This document shows positions 44,582-53,676 of a DNA stretch of 64,000 nucleotides, one piece after another. Within the stretch, counting starts at the first letter, position 1; every line of letters begins with the position of its first letter. Below the pieces are notes generated by a model, which was not told the origin of the DNA, did not search any database, and worked only from the letters and a program-made list of their open reading frames with translations. Origin of the DNA: Achromobacter sp. UMC46 (GTDB lineage Bacteria > Pseudomonadota > Gammaproteobacteria > Burkholderiales > Burkholderiaceae_B). The translations under genes were made by a program, and so were the position numbers. The DNA lies in NCBI RefSeq assembly GCF_014170335.1, contig NZ_LZZS01000005.1, forward strand, positions 558,001-622,000, given 5' to 3'.

Positions 44582-44902
44582 ATGATCTTCAAGATCCTGA
44601 TGCTCCTGCTGGTCGTGGCGGGGCTGGTCTACTGGATCAAGCAACCCCGCCGCATCCCGCCGGGCGCGCCGTACGCGCCCGTGCGGCCCCGCCGGCCACT
44701 GTTCATCGCCCTGTGCATCGCCGCCGCGATCGCGGCGGCGGCATCGCTGCTGACCGCCCTGCTGTGGATGGGCGGCGTGGCAGGCGGCGTCACCGGCGGC
44801 GGCTACCACGGCGAAGCGGACTTCCTGCTTCCCGTCTCGGGCTCGCTACTGGCGCTGGGCATCGCCTGCGCCGTCGGCGCCTTCCTCAAGCGTCGCGGCT
44901 GA
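44582..44902 (+). CDS. Small membrane protein of unknown function
   Basis: A 106-residue protein with three predicted transmembrane helices: MIFKILMLLLVVAGLVYWI, LFIALCIAAAIAAAASLLTAL, and LLPVSGSLLALGIACAVGAFL. The loop between the first and second is Pro/Arg-rich. ATG at 44582, 15 bp after lysS, suggests cotranscription. No family recognised. Its end overlaps the convergent tetR gene's end by 17 bp. Confidence 0.6.
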   Translation: MIFKILMLLLVVAGLVYWIKQPRRIPPGAPYAPVRPRRPLFIALCIAAAIAAAASLLTALLWMGGVAGGVTGGGYHGEADFLLPVSGSLLALGIACAVGAFLKRRG

Positions 44903-45536
44903 CCGCCACCGGCCACGTCCCCACCCCTGCGGGCAAGGCGGGCAACGCCGCCAGCAGCATCGCATCGATGAACTCGGCGGGCGCCAACCGTCCGCCGGGC
45001 TTGTACCACTGCACCGTCAGGTTCATCGCCCCCAGCACGCAGCGCTTGATCACGCGCGCATCGCCCTTGATCAGCCCGGCCGCGACCGCGTCCGCCACCA
45101 CCGATTGCCACATGGCCTCGTAGCGGTCGCTCAACGCCTTCACGGCTGACTGGCTGGGCGTGGACAGGCTGCGCCATTCATACACCAGCGCGTTCATCGC
45201 GTCGCCGCCGGCGCCATGCAGCATGCTCCACATGTGGACGCGGAACAGGGCCGCCAGGCGGTCCGCCGGCGTGTCGTACCGCGCCAGCGCCCGTTCGCCG
45301 TCGTCGATCACTTCCTGGATGCCGTTGTTCATGACCGCCACCAGGATCGCCTCCTTGCTGCGGAAATGATGGAACAGGCTGCCGGATTGCAGGCCCACGG
45401 CGCGCGCCAGCTCGCGCACCGTCGTGCGCTCGTAGCCGTGCTTGCAGAACAACCGGCCCGCGGTCAGCACCAGTTCGCGACGGCGTTCGGAATCCCCGCT
45501 TTCCTCGCGCGGTGCGGCGGTCTCTGTCTTTGCCAT
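44886..45536 (-). CDS. TetR-family transcriptional regulator
   Basis: A 216-residue TetR repressor. The N-terminal helix-turn-helix is at about 18-65 (AGRLFCKHGYERTTVRELA, SLFHHFRSKEAIL). It is the last gene of the minus-strand liv/acyl-CoA operon, 6 bp after the thiolase. It is a good candidate to bind the 18-bp dyad at 53595-53612 and to respond to an acyl-CoA; members of this group often regulate fatty-acid or aromatic-acid catabolism. The end overlaps the small membrane protein by 17 bp. Confidence 0.85.
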   Translation of the reverse strand: MAKTETAAPREESGDSERRRELVLTAGRLFCKHGYERTTVRELARAVGLQSGSLFHHFRSKEAILVAVMNNGIQEVIDDGERALARYDTPADRLAALFRVHMWSMLHGAGGDAMNALVYEWRSLSTPSQSAVKALSDRYEAMWQSVVADAVAAGLIKGDARVIKRCVLGAMNLTVQWYKPGGRLAPAEFIDAMLLAALPALPAGVGTWPVAVSRDA

Positions 45537-45542
45537 GTAGAG

Positions 45543-46697
45543 TCACAGCCTTTGGATGAGGGTCGCCGTCGCCATGCCGTGGCCGATGCACATCAGCTGC
45601 AAGCCGAATTCGCCTTCCGTCGCCTCCAGTCCGGCCAGCATCTTGGCCATCAGCCCCGCGCCTGTCGCCCCCAGCGGATGCCCATGCGCGATCGCGCCGC
45701 CCCACGGGTTGACCCGCGAGGGCTTGGCGCCCAGTTCGCGTTGCCAGGCCAGCACCACGCTGGCGAAGGCCTCGTTGATCTCGATCCAATCGATGTCCGC
45801 CAAGGTCAGGCCGGCCCGCTCAAGCGCCAGCCGGGTAGCCGGAATCACGCCCGTCAACTGCCTCACCGGATCCGACCCGACCACCACCCGCGCCAGAAAG
45901 CGCGCGCGCGGCCGCAGCCCGTCGGATAGCGCGGTATCGCGGTCGGCCAGCAACACCGCCGCCGCGCCGTCCGCCAACTGGCTGGCGTTGGCGGCAGTCA
46001 CGCCGCCCTGTCCTGCCGGACGCATCGCAGGCGCCATGGCCGCCATGCGCGCCGGGTCGGTCGCCTCGCGGATGCCTTCGTCCCGATGCGCGGCCTCTTG
46101 CGGGCCGGGCAGCAATTCCGCGTGCCGGCCGGCCCTGGCCGCGGCCCAGGCGCGCGCATGGCTTTCGCGCGCCCACTCGTCCATCGCCGCCTGCGACAGT
46201 TGCCAGTGGTCGGCAATGCGCTCCGCGCTTTCGATCTGGTGGATCAGCGGATAACGTTCCAGCAACGCGGGGTTCAGCGATTCGAAACCGCGGAACTCGC
46301 TTTGCCCCAACGTCACGTCCAGGAACATCGGCACGCGGCTCATGCTTTCGACGCCGCCCGCCACCACATACCGCATGTCACCCGCGGCGATCGCCTGCGC
46401 GCCGAAGTGCACCGCCTGCTGGCTGGATCCGCACATGCGGTTCAGGGCCACGCCCGGCACGCTTTCAGGCAGGCCCGCCAACATTGCGGCCAGGCGCCCG
46501 ATGTTGGCGCCCTGCTCGCCCGCCTGGCTGACGCACCCGGCGATCAGATCCTCGACCTTGTCGCCCGGCAGTCCGGCGCGCGCAAGCAGCCCCTGCACCG
46601 TCTGGGCCAGCAACGCATCCGGCCGGGTGTCCGCCCACCATCCGCCGCGGCGGCCGAAAGGCGTGCGCACCGCTTCCACGATCACGGCTTCGTTCAT
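45543..46697 (-). CDS. Acetyl-CoA C-acyltransferase (thiolase)
   Basis: A 384-residue thiolase. The acyl-accepting Cys is in [19 protein letters not shown] near 88; the [16 protein letters not shown] block and C-terminal [15 protein letters not shown] carry the usual His/Cys pair. Note GHG in place of the common GGG. Catalyses cleavage of 3-oxoacyl-CoA with CoA, the last step of beta-oxidation-like pathways. It overlaps the upstream ligase gene by 4 bp and lies in the liv-ligase-thiolase-tetR operon. Confidence 0.9.
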   Translation of the reverse strand: MNEAVIVEAVRTPFGRRGGWWADTRPDALLAQTVQGLLARAGLPGDKVEDLIAGCVSQAGEQGANIGRLAAMLAGLPESVPGVALNRMCGSSQQAVHFGAQAIAAGDMRYVVAGGVESMSRVPMFLDVTLGQSEFRGFESLNPALLERYPLIHQIESAERIADHWQLSQAAMDEWARESHARAWAAARAGRHAELLPGPQEAAHRDEGIREATDPARMAAMAPAMRPAGQGGVTAANASQLADGAAAVLLADRDTALSDGLRPRARFLARVVVGSDPVRQLTGVIPATRLALERAGLTLADIDWIEINEAFASVVLAWQRELGAKPSRVNPWGGAIAHGHPLGATGAGLMAKMLAGLEATEGEFGLQLMCIGHGMATATLIQRL

Positions 46698-48550
46698 GCC
46701 AGCGTCTCCTCAACGTACAGCGTTTCGATTTCGTTCGCGTAGGTGCGATAGATGCTGGCGCGCCTGACTTTCATCGTCGCCGTCACCTCGCCGTCGTCGT
46801 GGTCCAGCTCCTTGGTCAGCAGATGGAAACGCTTGATCTGCGACACGGGTGCCAGGCCGGCGTTGGCGCGCGACACCTCCTGCTGGACCAGCTCGCGCAC
46901 CTGCGCGCATTCGGCCAGCGACCGGAAATGCGTAAACGCGATGCGGCGCGACTCCGCCCACTTGCCCACCGTCTCGAACTCCAGCTGAATCAGCGCCGAC
47001 ACGTACTTGCGGCCGTCGGCGATGACGATGCACTCCTTCACGTACGGGCTGCCCTTCACGGCATTCTCGATCTCGGACGGGGTCAGATTCTTGCCCCCTG
47101 CCGTGATCATGATGTCCTTCAAGCGATCGACGATACGGACGAGGCCGTCCTGTTCCGCCACCACGTCGCCCGTGTGCAGCCAGCCGTCGCGCACCGTGTC
47201 GGCCGTCGCCTCCGGCTGCTTGTAATAACCCTGGAACACCATGTCGCCGCGCACCAGCAGTTCGCCGGCGTCGCCCGTCTTCCATTCCACGCCCAGGATG
47301 GGCTCGCCCACGGTGCCGACCTTCACCCGGTCAGGATGCTGGCCGAAGATCATTCCCGCCGATTCCGTCAGCCCGTAGACTTCCAGCAGCGGCACACCCA
47401 GATTACGGAAGTAGCGCACCACGTCAGGCGGAATCGGCGCCGCCCCCGTCATCGCCACGCGCGCCCGGCGCAGGCCGATGAAGTTCTGCAAGGCGCGCAG
47501 CACCAGCCAGTACCACAACGCATGCGTCAGGCGCTCGCCTGCGGTGTACTGCGCGGGGGACTTTTCAAGGAATGGCGCGCGCGCCGTCAGCGCGCGCCGG
47601 TACAGCCACCGCTGCAAGGCGCCGGCTTCCTGCATCTTGATCGATATCGACGCGTGCAGCTTTTCCCAGATGCGTGGCACGCCCAGGAAAATGGTGGGCG
47701 CCACTTCGCGCAGGTCTTCCTGCACGGTACGGATGGATTCACCGAAGTTCACTTGCGAACCCAGATATAGCGGCACGAAGGTCGACAGCATCTGTTCGGC
47801 CACGTGGCACAGCGGCAGGTACGACAGGTGCACGCTGTGCGCATCCATCGACAGCCGGTCGGCAATGCCCGGCGCCACGCCGCGCATGTTGCGGTAGCTC
47901 AGCATCGCTCCCTTCGGCTTGCCGGTGGAGCCCGACGTGTAGATCATCAGGCCGGTGTCCTCCAGCCCCTGCGCGTCCAGCGCCGTGTTCAACGCGGCCT
48001 GCTCCGCCGCTTCCCGGCCAGCGCCGTCGGCCTCGGTCTCGGCAAACGTCACGATGCGCGCGCGGTCGGCCGGCGCATACGAACGCAGGCCCTTGGTCTC
48101 CATGATCACGATGCGCAGCAGCAGCGGCAGGCGGCTGGCCACTTGCAGCACCTTGTCGGTCTGCTCCTGGTCCTCGCACACCACCAGCTCCACATCCGCA
48201 TGTTCCAGCACGTAGCCCATTTCTTCGGCGGGGCTGGTCGAATACACGCCCACCGCCACGCCGCCAACGGCACCCGCGCCCAGCTGCGTCAACAACCATT
48301 CCACGCGGTTCTCGGACACGATGGCGACCCGCCCGCCCTGGCTCAAGCCCAAGGCCCGCAAGCCCAGCCCCACCCTGCAGGCGCGCTGCCAGTAGTCCGC
48401 CCACGTCAACGGCTTCCAGATGCCGAAATCCTTTTGCCGGATCGCGATGGCCGACGGCTGGTGCCGCGCCTGCTCGCGCAGCATCTGGGGCAAAGTCAGT
48501 TCGGGCCAGGCGGCCGTCCCGGGAGAGGCGATCACAGTCTTGTCCTTCAT
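46694..48550 (-). CDS. AMP-forming acyl-CoA synthetase (long-chain/aryl type)
   Basis: A 618-residue ANL-family ligase. Motif A3 [14 protein letters not shown] near 190, A5 [11 protein letters not shown]7 [19 protein letters not shown]8 [21 protein letters not shown]. The FadD/long-chain subgroup is suggested by the length and by LAEFG-type N-terminal architecture ([20 protein letters not shown]). It activates an imported carboxylic acid with CoA. It overlaps both livF (ATGA) and the thiolase gene. Whether the substrate is a fatty or aromatic acid is not decided by sequence alone. Confidence 0.9.
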   Translation of the reverse strand: MKDKTVIASPGTAAWPELTLPQMLREQARHQPSAIAIRQKDFGIWKPLTWADYWQRACRVGLGLRALGLSQGGRVAIVSENRVEWLLTQLGAGAVGGVAVGVYSTSPAEEMGYVLEHADVELVVCEDQEQTDKVLQVASRLPLLLRIVIMETKGLRSYAPADRARIVTFAETEADGAGREAAEQAALNTALDAQGLEDTGLMIYTSGSTGKPKGAMLSYRNMRGVAPGIADRLSMDAHSVHLSYLPLCHVAEQMLSTFVPLYLGSQVNFGESIRTVQEDLREVAPTIFLGVPRIWEKLHASISIKMQEAGALQRWLYRRALTARAPFLEKSPAQYTAGERLTHALWYWLVLRALQNFIGLRRARVAMTGAAPIPPDVVRYFRNLGVPLLEVYGLTESAGMIFGQHPDRVKVGTVGEPILGVEWKTGDAGELLVRGDMVFQGYYKQPEATADTVRDGWLHTGDVVAEQDGLVRIVDRLKDIMITAGGKNLTPSEIENAVKGSPYVKECIVIADGRKYVSALIQLEFETVGKWAESRRIAFTHFRSLAECAQVRELVQQEVSRANAGLAPVSQIKRFHLLTKELDHDDGEVTATMKVRRASIYRTYANEIETLYVEETLA

Positions 48551-49392
48551 GACAGCCAGCGCTTGCGCCGCTTGTAGTGCTTGATGTCGCGAAAGCCGTG
48601 GGCCTCGCCCGTGCCGCCCACGCCAAGATAGAACTCGCGCACGTCCGGATCCGCCGCCAGCTTGTCGGCGGTGCCGTCGATCACCACTTTTCCCGTCTCC
48701 ATGATGTAGCCGTAATGCGCCACAGCCAGCGCCACAGACGCGTTCTGCTCCACCAGCAGCATCGACACCCCCTGCTCGGCATTTATGCGCGCGATGATGG
48801 AAAAGATGTTCTCCACCAGCATCGGCGACAGGCCCAGCGACGGCTCGTCCAGCAGCATCAGCCGCGGCTGCGCGATCAGCGCGCGGCCGATGGCCAGCAT
48901 CTGCTGTTCGCCGCCCGACAAGTAGCCCGCCAGGCCCCGGCGGCGTTCGAACAGGCGCGGGAAATACCCGTAGACCAGGTCGAAATCCACTTTCGCGCCG
49001 GGCCGGCCCGTCAACGCATAGGTCGCCGCCACCAGGTTCTCTTCCACGGTCAGGTCTTCGAACACCCGCCGCCCTTCCATCACATGCGCCAACCCCGAAC
49101 GCACCAGGTTCTGCGGCTTGGCGCCCGCCGTGTCGCCGCCGTTGAAATGGATGTGCCCGCGCACCAGCGCGCCGTCCTCCAGGTCCAGCAGCCCGGACAC
49201 CGCCTTCAGCGTCGTGGACTTGCCGGCGCCGTTGCTGCCCAGCAGCGCCACGATGCTGCCGGCCGGCACGGACAGGGACAGGCCGCGCAACACCTGCACC
49301 GCCTTGTTGTAGACGACTTCGATATTGTTGATGTTCAGCACCGCTGCGGGCGGCGCCGTCGTCATGGCCTGCGCGTCATGTCCCTGGCTCAC
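48547..49392 (-). CDS. livF: Branched-chain-type ABC transporter ATP-binding protein (LivF-like)
   Basis: A 281-residue ATPase. Walker A LLGSNGAGKSTTLKAVSGLL, signature YLSGGEQQMLAIGRAL, Walker B LMLLDEPSLGLSPMLVENIF. The start is a GTG at 49392 with GAGG upstream; an ATG 27 bp later is the alternative. The C-terminal tail of about 35 residues ([16 protein letters not shown]) is longer than LivF. It is the second of two ATPases of the transporter, with livG at 52546. Confidence 0.9.
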   Translation of the reverse strand: MSQGHDAQAMTTAPPAAVLNINNIEVVYNKAVQVLRGLSLSVPAGSIVALLGSNGAGKSTTLKAVSGLLDLEDGALVRGHIHFNGGDTAGAKPQNLVRSGLAHVMEGRRVFEDLTVEENLVAATYALTGRPGAKVDFDLVYGYFPRLFERRRGLAGYLSGGEQQMLAIGRALIAQPRLMLLDEPSLGLSPMLVENIFSIIARINAEQGVSMLLVEQNASVALAVAHYGYIMETGKVVIDGTADKLAADPDVREFYLGVGGTGEAHGFRDIKHYKRRKRWLS

Positions 49393-49399
49393 AGGCGCC

Positions 49400-50578
49400 T
49401 CACTTCAGCACGATCCAATCGGAGGCCGGCACCATCTGCTTCTGCTTCACATCGGCGCGATAGATCCGGCCCACCGGGATGGAATTGCCCTTGATCGAAA
49501 TCGGCACGCCGATCAGGCCGCCCGTGTCGAAGTCCTTGATGCCGTCCAGCGCGGCCTTCATGTTGGCGCTGGTCAGTTCCTTGCCCGCGTCCAGCGTGCG
49601 CTTGGCGACTTCGGTGAACAGCATGGCCGCCAGGAAGCCCTGCATGTAGCCGGTGCTCTGGTACTGCGGACGCATTTCGCGGATCTTCTTCAGCATCGGC
49701 GCATCGCCCTCCGTGTCGTAGTAGTAGCGGTACGGCATCACGCCCATGAAGCCCTCGGCGTCCTCGCCCATCTGCATCACGGTGGAGTTGTCCATGGTCC
49801 AGAACGTGCCCATGTAGCGGGTCTTCAGCCCCATTCGCTTGCCCTGCCCCACAAACTCCGGAATGGGCGCCAGCACATAGCCGTGGAAGATCGTGAAGTC
49901 GGGGTCGGCGCGGCGCAGCTTGATCACCTCGGTGGACACGTCCACGCTGCCCGGCGGCGTCATGATCTCGGTCGCCACTTTCAGCCCCAGCTTTTCAGCC
50001 ACGGCGCGCGAACTGGCGATCGGGTCGCGGCCGAACTCCGTATCGGAATACACGAACGCTACCTTCGCGCCCGGCTGTTCCTTGGCGATGTAGCGCAGCA
50101 GGATGCCGAACATCTCGGTGTAGTCGGGCCCCAGCATGAACTGCGCCGGATACTTGGCGGGATCGTTCAGTTCGGTCGCGAACGACGCTCCCGTCATCAG
50201 GATGTCGCCCGTGCGGTTCAGCTCCGCGTTGATGGTCTTGGAGAAGCCCGTCGAATCGCCGTAGTAGAAATTCACCTTGTTCTGGCTGGTGATCTTCTTG
50301 AACGCCGCCACCGACGCGTCCACCTTGTACGCCGTGTCCTCGGGCACGTAGCGCAACTTGCGCCCCTTCACGCCGCCCTGGTCGTTGATGATCTTCACGT
50401 AATCGGTGATGCCGGCGTGGATGCCCTGGCCGGCGAAAGCGAACACGCCGCTCAGCGGGATCGACCCGCCCAGCACCAGATCGTCCGCCGCCTGCGCCGC
50501 AGGCGCCGCCAATGCCGCCGCCAGGCCCAACGGGGCCAACAACCTCGATAAACCGCTGCCTATCCGGATGCGCTTCAT
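49400..50578 (-). CDS. livK: LivK-type periplasmic substrate-binding protein
   Basis: A 392-residue binding protein with a signal peptide ending AAQAADDLV. Fold type I bilobal signatures include LGGSIPLSGVFAFAGQGIH, VNFYYGDSTGFSKTINAELN and VAFVYSDTEFGRDPI. Family members in operons with acyl-CoA ligases often bind aromatic or fatty acids rather than amino acids, which is my reading here. Lies between livM and livF. Confidence 0.88.
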   Translation of the reverse strand: MKRIRIGSGLSRLLAPLGLAAALAAPAAQAADDLVLGGSIPLSGVFAFAGQGIHAGITDYVKIINDQGGVKGRKLRYVPEDTAYKVDASVAAFKKITSQNKVNFYYGDSTGFSKTINAELNRTGDILMTGASFATELNDPAKYPAQFMLGPDYTEMFGILLRYIAKEQPGAKVAFVYSDTEFGRDPIASSRAVAEKLGLKVATEIMTPPGSVDVSTEVIKLRRADPDFTIFHGYVLAPIPEFVGQGKRMGLKTRYMGTFWTMDNSTVMQMGEDAEGFMGVMPYRYYYDTEGDAPMLKKIREMRPQYQSTGYMQGFLAAMLFTEVAKRTLDAGKELTSANMKAALDGIKDFDTGGLIGVPISIKGNSIPVGRIYRADVKQKQMVPASDWIVLK

Positions 50579-50626
50579 GGTGTGTCTCCTTGGGTCTTAT
50601 AGGTCTTGCGATCGGCCGGCCGGCGC

Positions 50627-51664
50627 TCAGGTCCGAAATGGCCACAGGTGGAAGAAGCGGCGCACGCGCCGCCAGATTTCCGCGAGCCCATGCGGCTCGA
50701 AGATCAGGAAGCCCACGATCAGCAGGCCGAAAACGATCGTGCGCACGGGCGACACCAGCCGCAGCGCATCGCCGCCCACGGGCAGCCAGCCCACGATCAG
50801 CTTGAGCAGTTCCGGCACCATCGTCATGAAGACCGCCCCCAGGATGGAACCCAGGATCGACCCCATGCCGCCCACGATGATGGCGGCCAGGAAGAAGATG
50901 GACATGATCAACGGGAAGCTCTCGGGCGTCACCACCCGGAAGAAGTACGCCCACAGGCCGCCCGCCACCCCCGCGTAGAACGACGACAGGCCGAACGACA
51001 GCAGCTTGTAACGCAGCAGCCGGATGCCCAGCACTTCCGCCGAGATGTCGCGGTCGCGGATGGCGATGAAAGCCCGGCCGATTCGCGTACGGAACAGGTT
51101 CGCCGCGCCCAGCACCATCAGCACCGTCACCGGCACGATCAGCCAATAGATCTTGAACGACGTATCCAGGTCCACGCCCAGCAGCCGCGCGGGCGGCACC
51201 TGCAGCCCGCTGGTCCCGCCCGTGAACTGCCAGTTCGCGAAAATGAAATGGGCGATGAACGACGCCGCGATCGTCGCGATCGCCAGATACAGCCCCTTCA
51301 CCCGCAGCGACGGGATGCCCACCAGCAGGCCGCCCAGCATCGCCACCACGCCGCCGCCCAGCAAGTTGACCAGCACCGGCGTGCCCAGCCGCAGCTCCAT
51401 CACGGCCACCGTGTAGGCGCCCAGCCCCATGAAGGCCGCCTGCCCCAGGCTGACCAGCCCGGTATAGCCCGTCAGGATGTTCAGCCCCGTCGCGCTGGCG
51501 ACATTGATGGCGACCAGGCACGCCAGGTACAGCCAATAGGCGTCGGCCACGAACGGGAACAGCGCCAGCGAGGCCGCCAGCAGCGCCAGCCACACATGCT
51601 GGGTCCGCGTGTCGAACAGCGATTCGTCGGCCAGATAGGTCTGCTTCGCAGTCGCGATGCGCAT
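50627..51664 (-). CDS. livM: Branched-chain-type ABC transporter permease (LivM-like)
   Basis: A 345-residue inner-membrane permease with about nine helices. Recognisable segments: LNILTGYTGLVSLGQAAFMGLGAY, GLYLAIATIAASFIAHFI, and the coupling loop RIGRAFIAIRDRDISAEVLGI. Directly follows livH (3-bp gap) and forms the heterodimeric pore with it. Confidence 0.92.
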   Translation of the reverse strand: MRIATAKQTYLADESLFDTRTQHVWLALLAASLALFPFVADAYWLYLACLVAINVASATGLNILTGYTGLVSLGQAAFMGLGAYTVAVMELRLGTPVLVNLLGGGVVAMLGGLLVGIPSLRVKGLYLAIATIAASFIAHFIFANWQFTGGTSGLQVPPARLLGVDLDTSFKIYWLIVPVTVLMVLGAANLFRTRIGRAFIAIRDRDISAEVLGIRLLRYKLLSFGLSSFYAGVAGGLWAYFFRVVTPESFPLIMSIFFLAAIIVGGMGSILGSILGAVFMTMVPELLKLIVGWLPVGGDALRLVSPVRTIVFGLLIVGFLIFEPHGLAEIWRRVRRFFHLWPFRT

Positions 51665-51667
51665 GGG

Positions 51668-52546
51668 TCAGAGCCTCTCGATTTCACGGGTGCCGAACAG
51701 GCCGTAAGGCCTGACCATCAGCACCACGACCAGCACGATGAACGTGGCCAGCAGCTTGTACTCGCCCCCCAGATAGGCGCCTGCCCAGGCCTCCAGCAGA
51801 CCGATGAACACGCCCCCGACGAGGGCGCCCGCCACGCTGTCCAGTCCGCCCACGATCACCACCACCAGCACCGACAGGCCGAAGACGCCCATCGACGAAG
51901 AGATGCCGCCGATGGCGCCCACGATCACCCCCGACACCGCCGCCAGCGCGCCCGCCGCCACCCAGGCCAGCGAAAACACGCGCGGCACATTGATGCCCAT
52001 CGCATAGGCGGCGCCCTGGTCCGACGCCGTGGCGCGCAAGGCCACGCCGCCGCGCCAGTAGCGGAACACCACCAGCACCAGCAAGGCCAGCACCACCGCC
52101 ACCCAGAATCCGTAGAACACCTTGGGCGCCACGAAGGCCTCGCCCACCATTACCGGCGCGCGCGGCATGAACTCAGGCAGGCGCCGCTGGTCGGCGGTCC
52201 AGATCAGTTCCACCGCCCCGACCAGAATGGAGGCCAGCCCCACCGTCACCATGAAGACCGAAATCGGCGCCTCGCCCAGCATGGGCCGTATTGTCAACCG
52301 CTCGACCAGCGCGCCCAAGGCGCCCGACACCACCACGGCGCCCACGATCGCCAGCCAGATCGGCCATTCCATGCCGGTCGCGAACGCATAGAACACATAG
52401 GCGCCCAGCATCAGGAATTCGCCGATGGCGATGTTCACCACGCGCGTCGCCTTGTAGACGATCACGAAGGCCAGCGCAGCCAGCACATACAGGCCGCCGC
52501 TGCCCAGCCCCGCCAGCGTCACCTCAAGGAAGAACAGCATGTCCAT
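51668..52546 (-). CDS. livH: Branched-chain-type ABC transporter permease (LivH-like)
   Basis: A 292-residue permease. LYVLAALAFVIVYKATRVVNIAIGEFLMLGAY is the family N-terminal region; MLGEAPISVFMVTVGLASILVG and GGLDSVAGALVGGVFIGLLEAWAGAY follow. The ATG at 52546 overlaps the livG stop (TGATG), indicating translational coupling. Confidence 0.92.
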   Translation of the reverse strand: MDMLFFLEVTLAGLGSGGLYVLAALAFVIVYKATRVVNIAIGEFLMLGAYVFYAFATGMEWPIWLAIVGAVVVSGALGALVERLTIRPMLGEAPISVFMVTVGLASILVGAVELIWTADQRRLPEFMPRAPVMVGEAFVAPKVFYGFWVAVVLALLVLVVFRYWRGGVALRATASDQGAAYAMGINVPRVFSLAWVAAGALAAVSGVIVGAIGGISSSMGVFGLSVLVVVIVGGLDSVAGALVGGVFIGLLEAWAGAYLGGEYKLLATFIVLVVVLMVRPYGLFGTREIERL

Positions 52547-53370
52547 CAGGCCGCCTCCCTCAAGCGGCGGCGCAGGTCGCCGACGTCGCCCGCCCCCAGG
52601 TATGCCTTGATCACTTCAGGATTCGCCTGCACCTCGGCCGGCGTGCCGTCCGCGATCACCTGCCCGAAATTCAGCACCACCACGTGGTCCGACAAATCCA
52701 TCACCATGCCCATGTCGTGCTCCACCATCAGCACCGTCACGCCCCACTCGGACCGCGCGTCCAGGATGAAGCGCGCCATGTCGTCCGTCTCTTCGCGGTT
52801 CATGCCCGCCACGGGCTCGTCAAGCATCAGCACCTTCGGGTTCATGGCCAGCGCGCGCGCCAGCTCCACGCGTTTTTGCAGGCCATAGGACAAGGCCGAC
52901 ACGGGTGCGTGGCGGATGTGGTCGATCTCGAGAAAGTCGATGATGCGTTCTTCGATGTCGGCCCGCAGCGCCATCTCTTCACGGCGCGCGCGGCCCAGAT
53001 AGAACAAGGCGTCCAGCACATTGGTGCGCAGGTGCGCATGGCGGCCCAGCTTGATGTTGTCCAGCACCGTCATGCCGCGGAACAGCGCGATGTTCTGGAA
53101 ACTGCGCGCCAGCCCCAGCTTGGCGCGTTCTGGCGCGGCCACGCGCGTGATGTCGCGGCCTTCGAACCGGATCTGCCCGGCGGCCGGTTTGTAGAAACCC
53201 GAAATGGTATTGAACAGCGAGGTCTTGCCGGCGCCGTTCGGGCCGATGACCGTGGTGATGGAACCCGGCGCCACGCGAAAGCCCACGCCGGTCAACGCCT
53301 TGACCCCGCCGAACGCCAAGGTCACCCCATCCACCTCCAGCAAAGGAGGCTGCTCGGACTGATCCACCAT
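52546..53370 (-). CDS. livG: Branched-chain-type ABC transporter ATP-binding protein (LivG-like)
   Basis: A 274-residue ATPase, first gene of the eight-gene operon. Walker A VIGPNGAGKTSLFNTISGFY, the LivG segment RSFQNIALFRGMTVLDNIKLGRH, signature ALSYGLQKRVELARAL, Walker B VLMLDEPVAGMN, switch His in VEHDMGMV. ATG at 53370 has GGGGAGA upstream; a longer start at 53421 lacks any ribosome site. The operon leader carries an inverted copy of the 15-base hairpin motif seen at 13771. Confidence 0.92.
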   Translation of the reverse strand: MVDQSEQPPLLEVDGVTLAFGGVKALTGVGFRVAPGSITTVIGPNGAGKTSLFNTISGFYKPAAGQIRFEGRDITRVAAPERAKLGLARSFQNIALFRGMTVLDNIKLGRHAHLRTNVLDALFYLGRARREEMALRADIEERIIDFLEIDHIRHAPVSALSYGLQKRVELARALAMNPKVLMLDEPVAGMNREETDDMARFILDARSEWGVTVLMVEHDMGMVMDLSDHVVVLNFGQVIADGTPAEVQANPEVIKAYLGAGDVGDLRRRLREAA

Positions 53371-53404
53371 TTGTCTCCCCGCTTTTTTTATCGCGAAGTG
53401 TCTG

Positions 53405-53419
53405 CCGCCTGAGGCGGAC
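53405..53419. repeat. Inverted copy of the 15-base hairpin motif
   Basis: CCGCCTGAGGCGGAC is the reverse complement of the motif at 13771-13785. It would lie in the untranslated leader of the livG operon. Confidence 0.45.
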
Positions 53420-53536
53420 ATTTTTTAAGGCGATGAATCAGGCGACCCGCGAGGCAGGAGATGCAACGAACCTGTCTTTACCTACGCCAGACCAGCGCCG
53501 GAAAATCGTTCAATGCGGTAGTTCCAAGCAGTACTG

Positions 53537-53568
53537 TGATGCCGTGCTTTGATGCCGTGCTTTGATGC
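53537..53568. repeat. Tandem 13-bp direct repeat upstream of the isomerase gene
   Basis: TGATGCCGTGCTT occurs twice (53537-53549, 53550-53562) with a third partial copy TGATGC (53563-53568). It is just upstream of the putative promoter and operator. Confidence 0.7.
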
Positions 53569-53612
53569 AGTACGCTAAGCGTGCTTACAACAAAACCAAG
53601 CAAGCGCTCGGT
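53562..53612 (+). promoter_or_regulatory. Promoter with a TetR-type operator, divergent liv operon/isomerase region
   Basis: -35 TTGATG (53562-53567), an 18-bp spacer and -10 TACAAC (53586-53591), followed at once by an 18-bp dyad ACCAAGCAAGCGCTCGGT (53595-53612). Its palindromic positions follow ACCnAGCnnnnGCTnGGT. Another short palindrome ACGCTAAGCGT sits at 53572-53582. The tetR gene of the divergent operon is the likely partner. Confidence 0.6.
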
Positions 53613-53676
53613 TCAGACCATAGCATCGCGGTTTTTGGATCGACAGCTGGTATTTACCCGATATCGGAGACACGCC

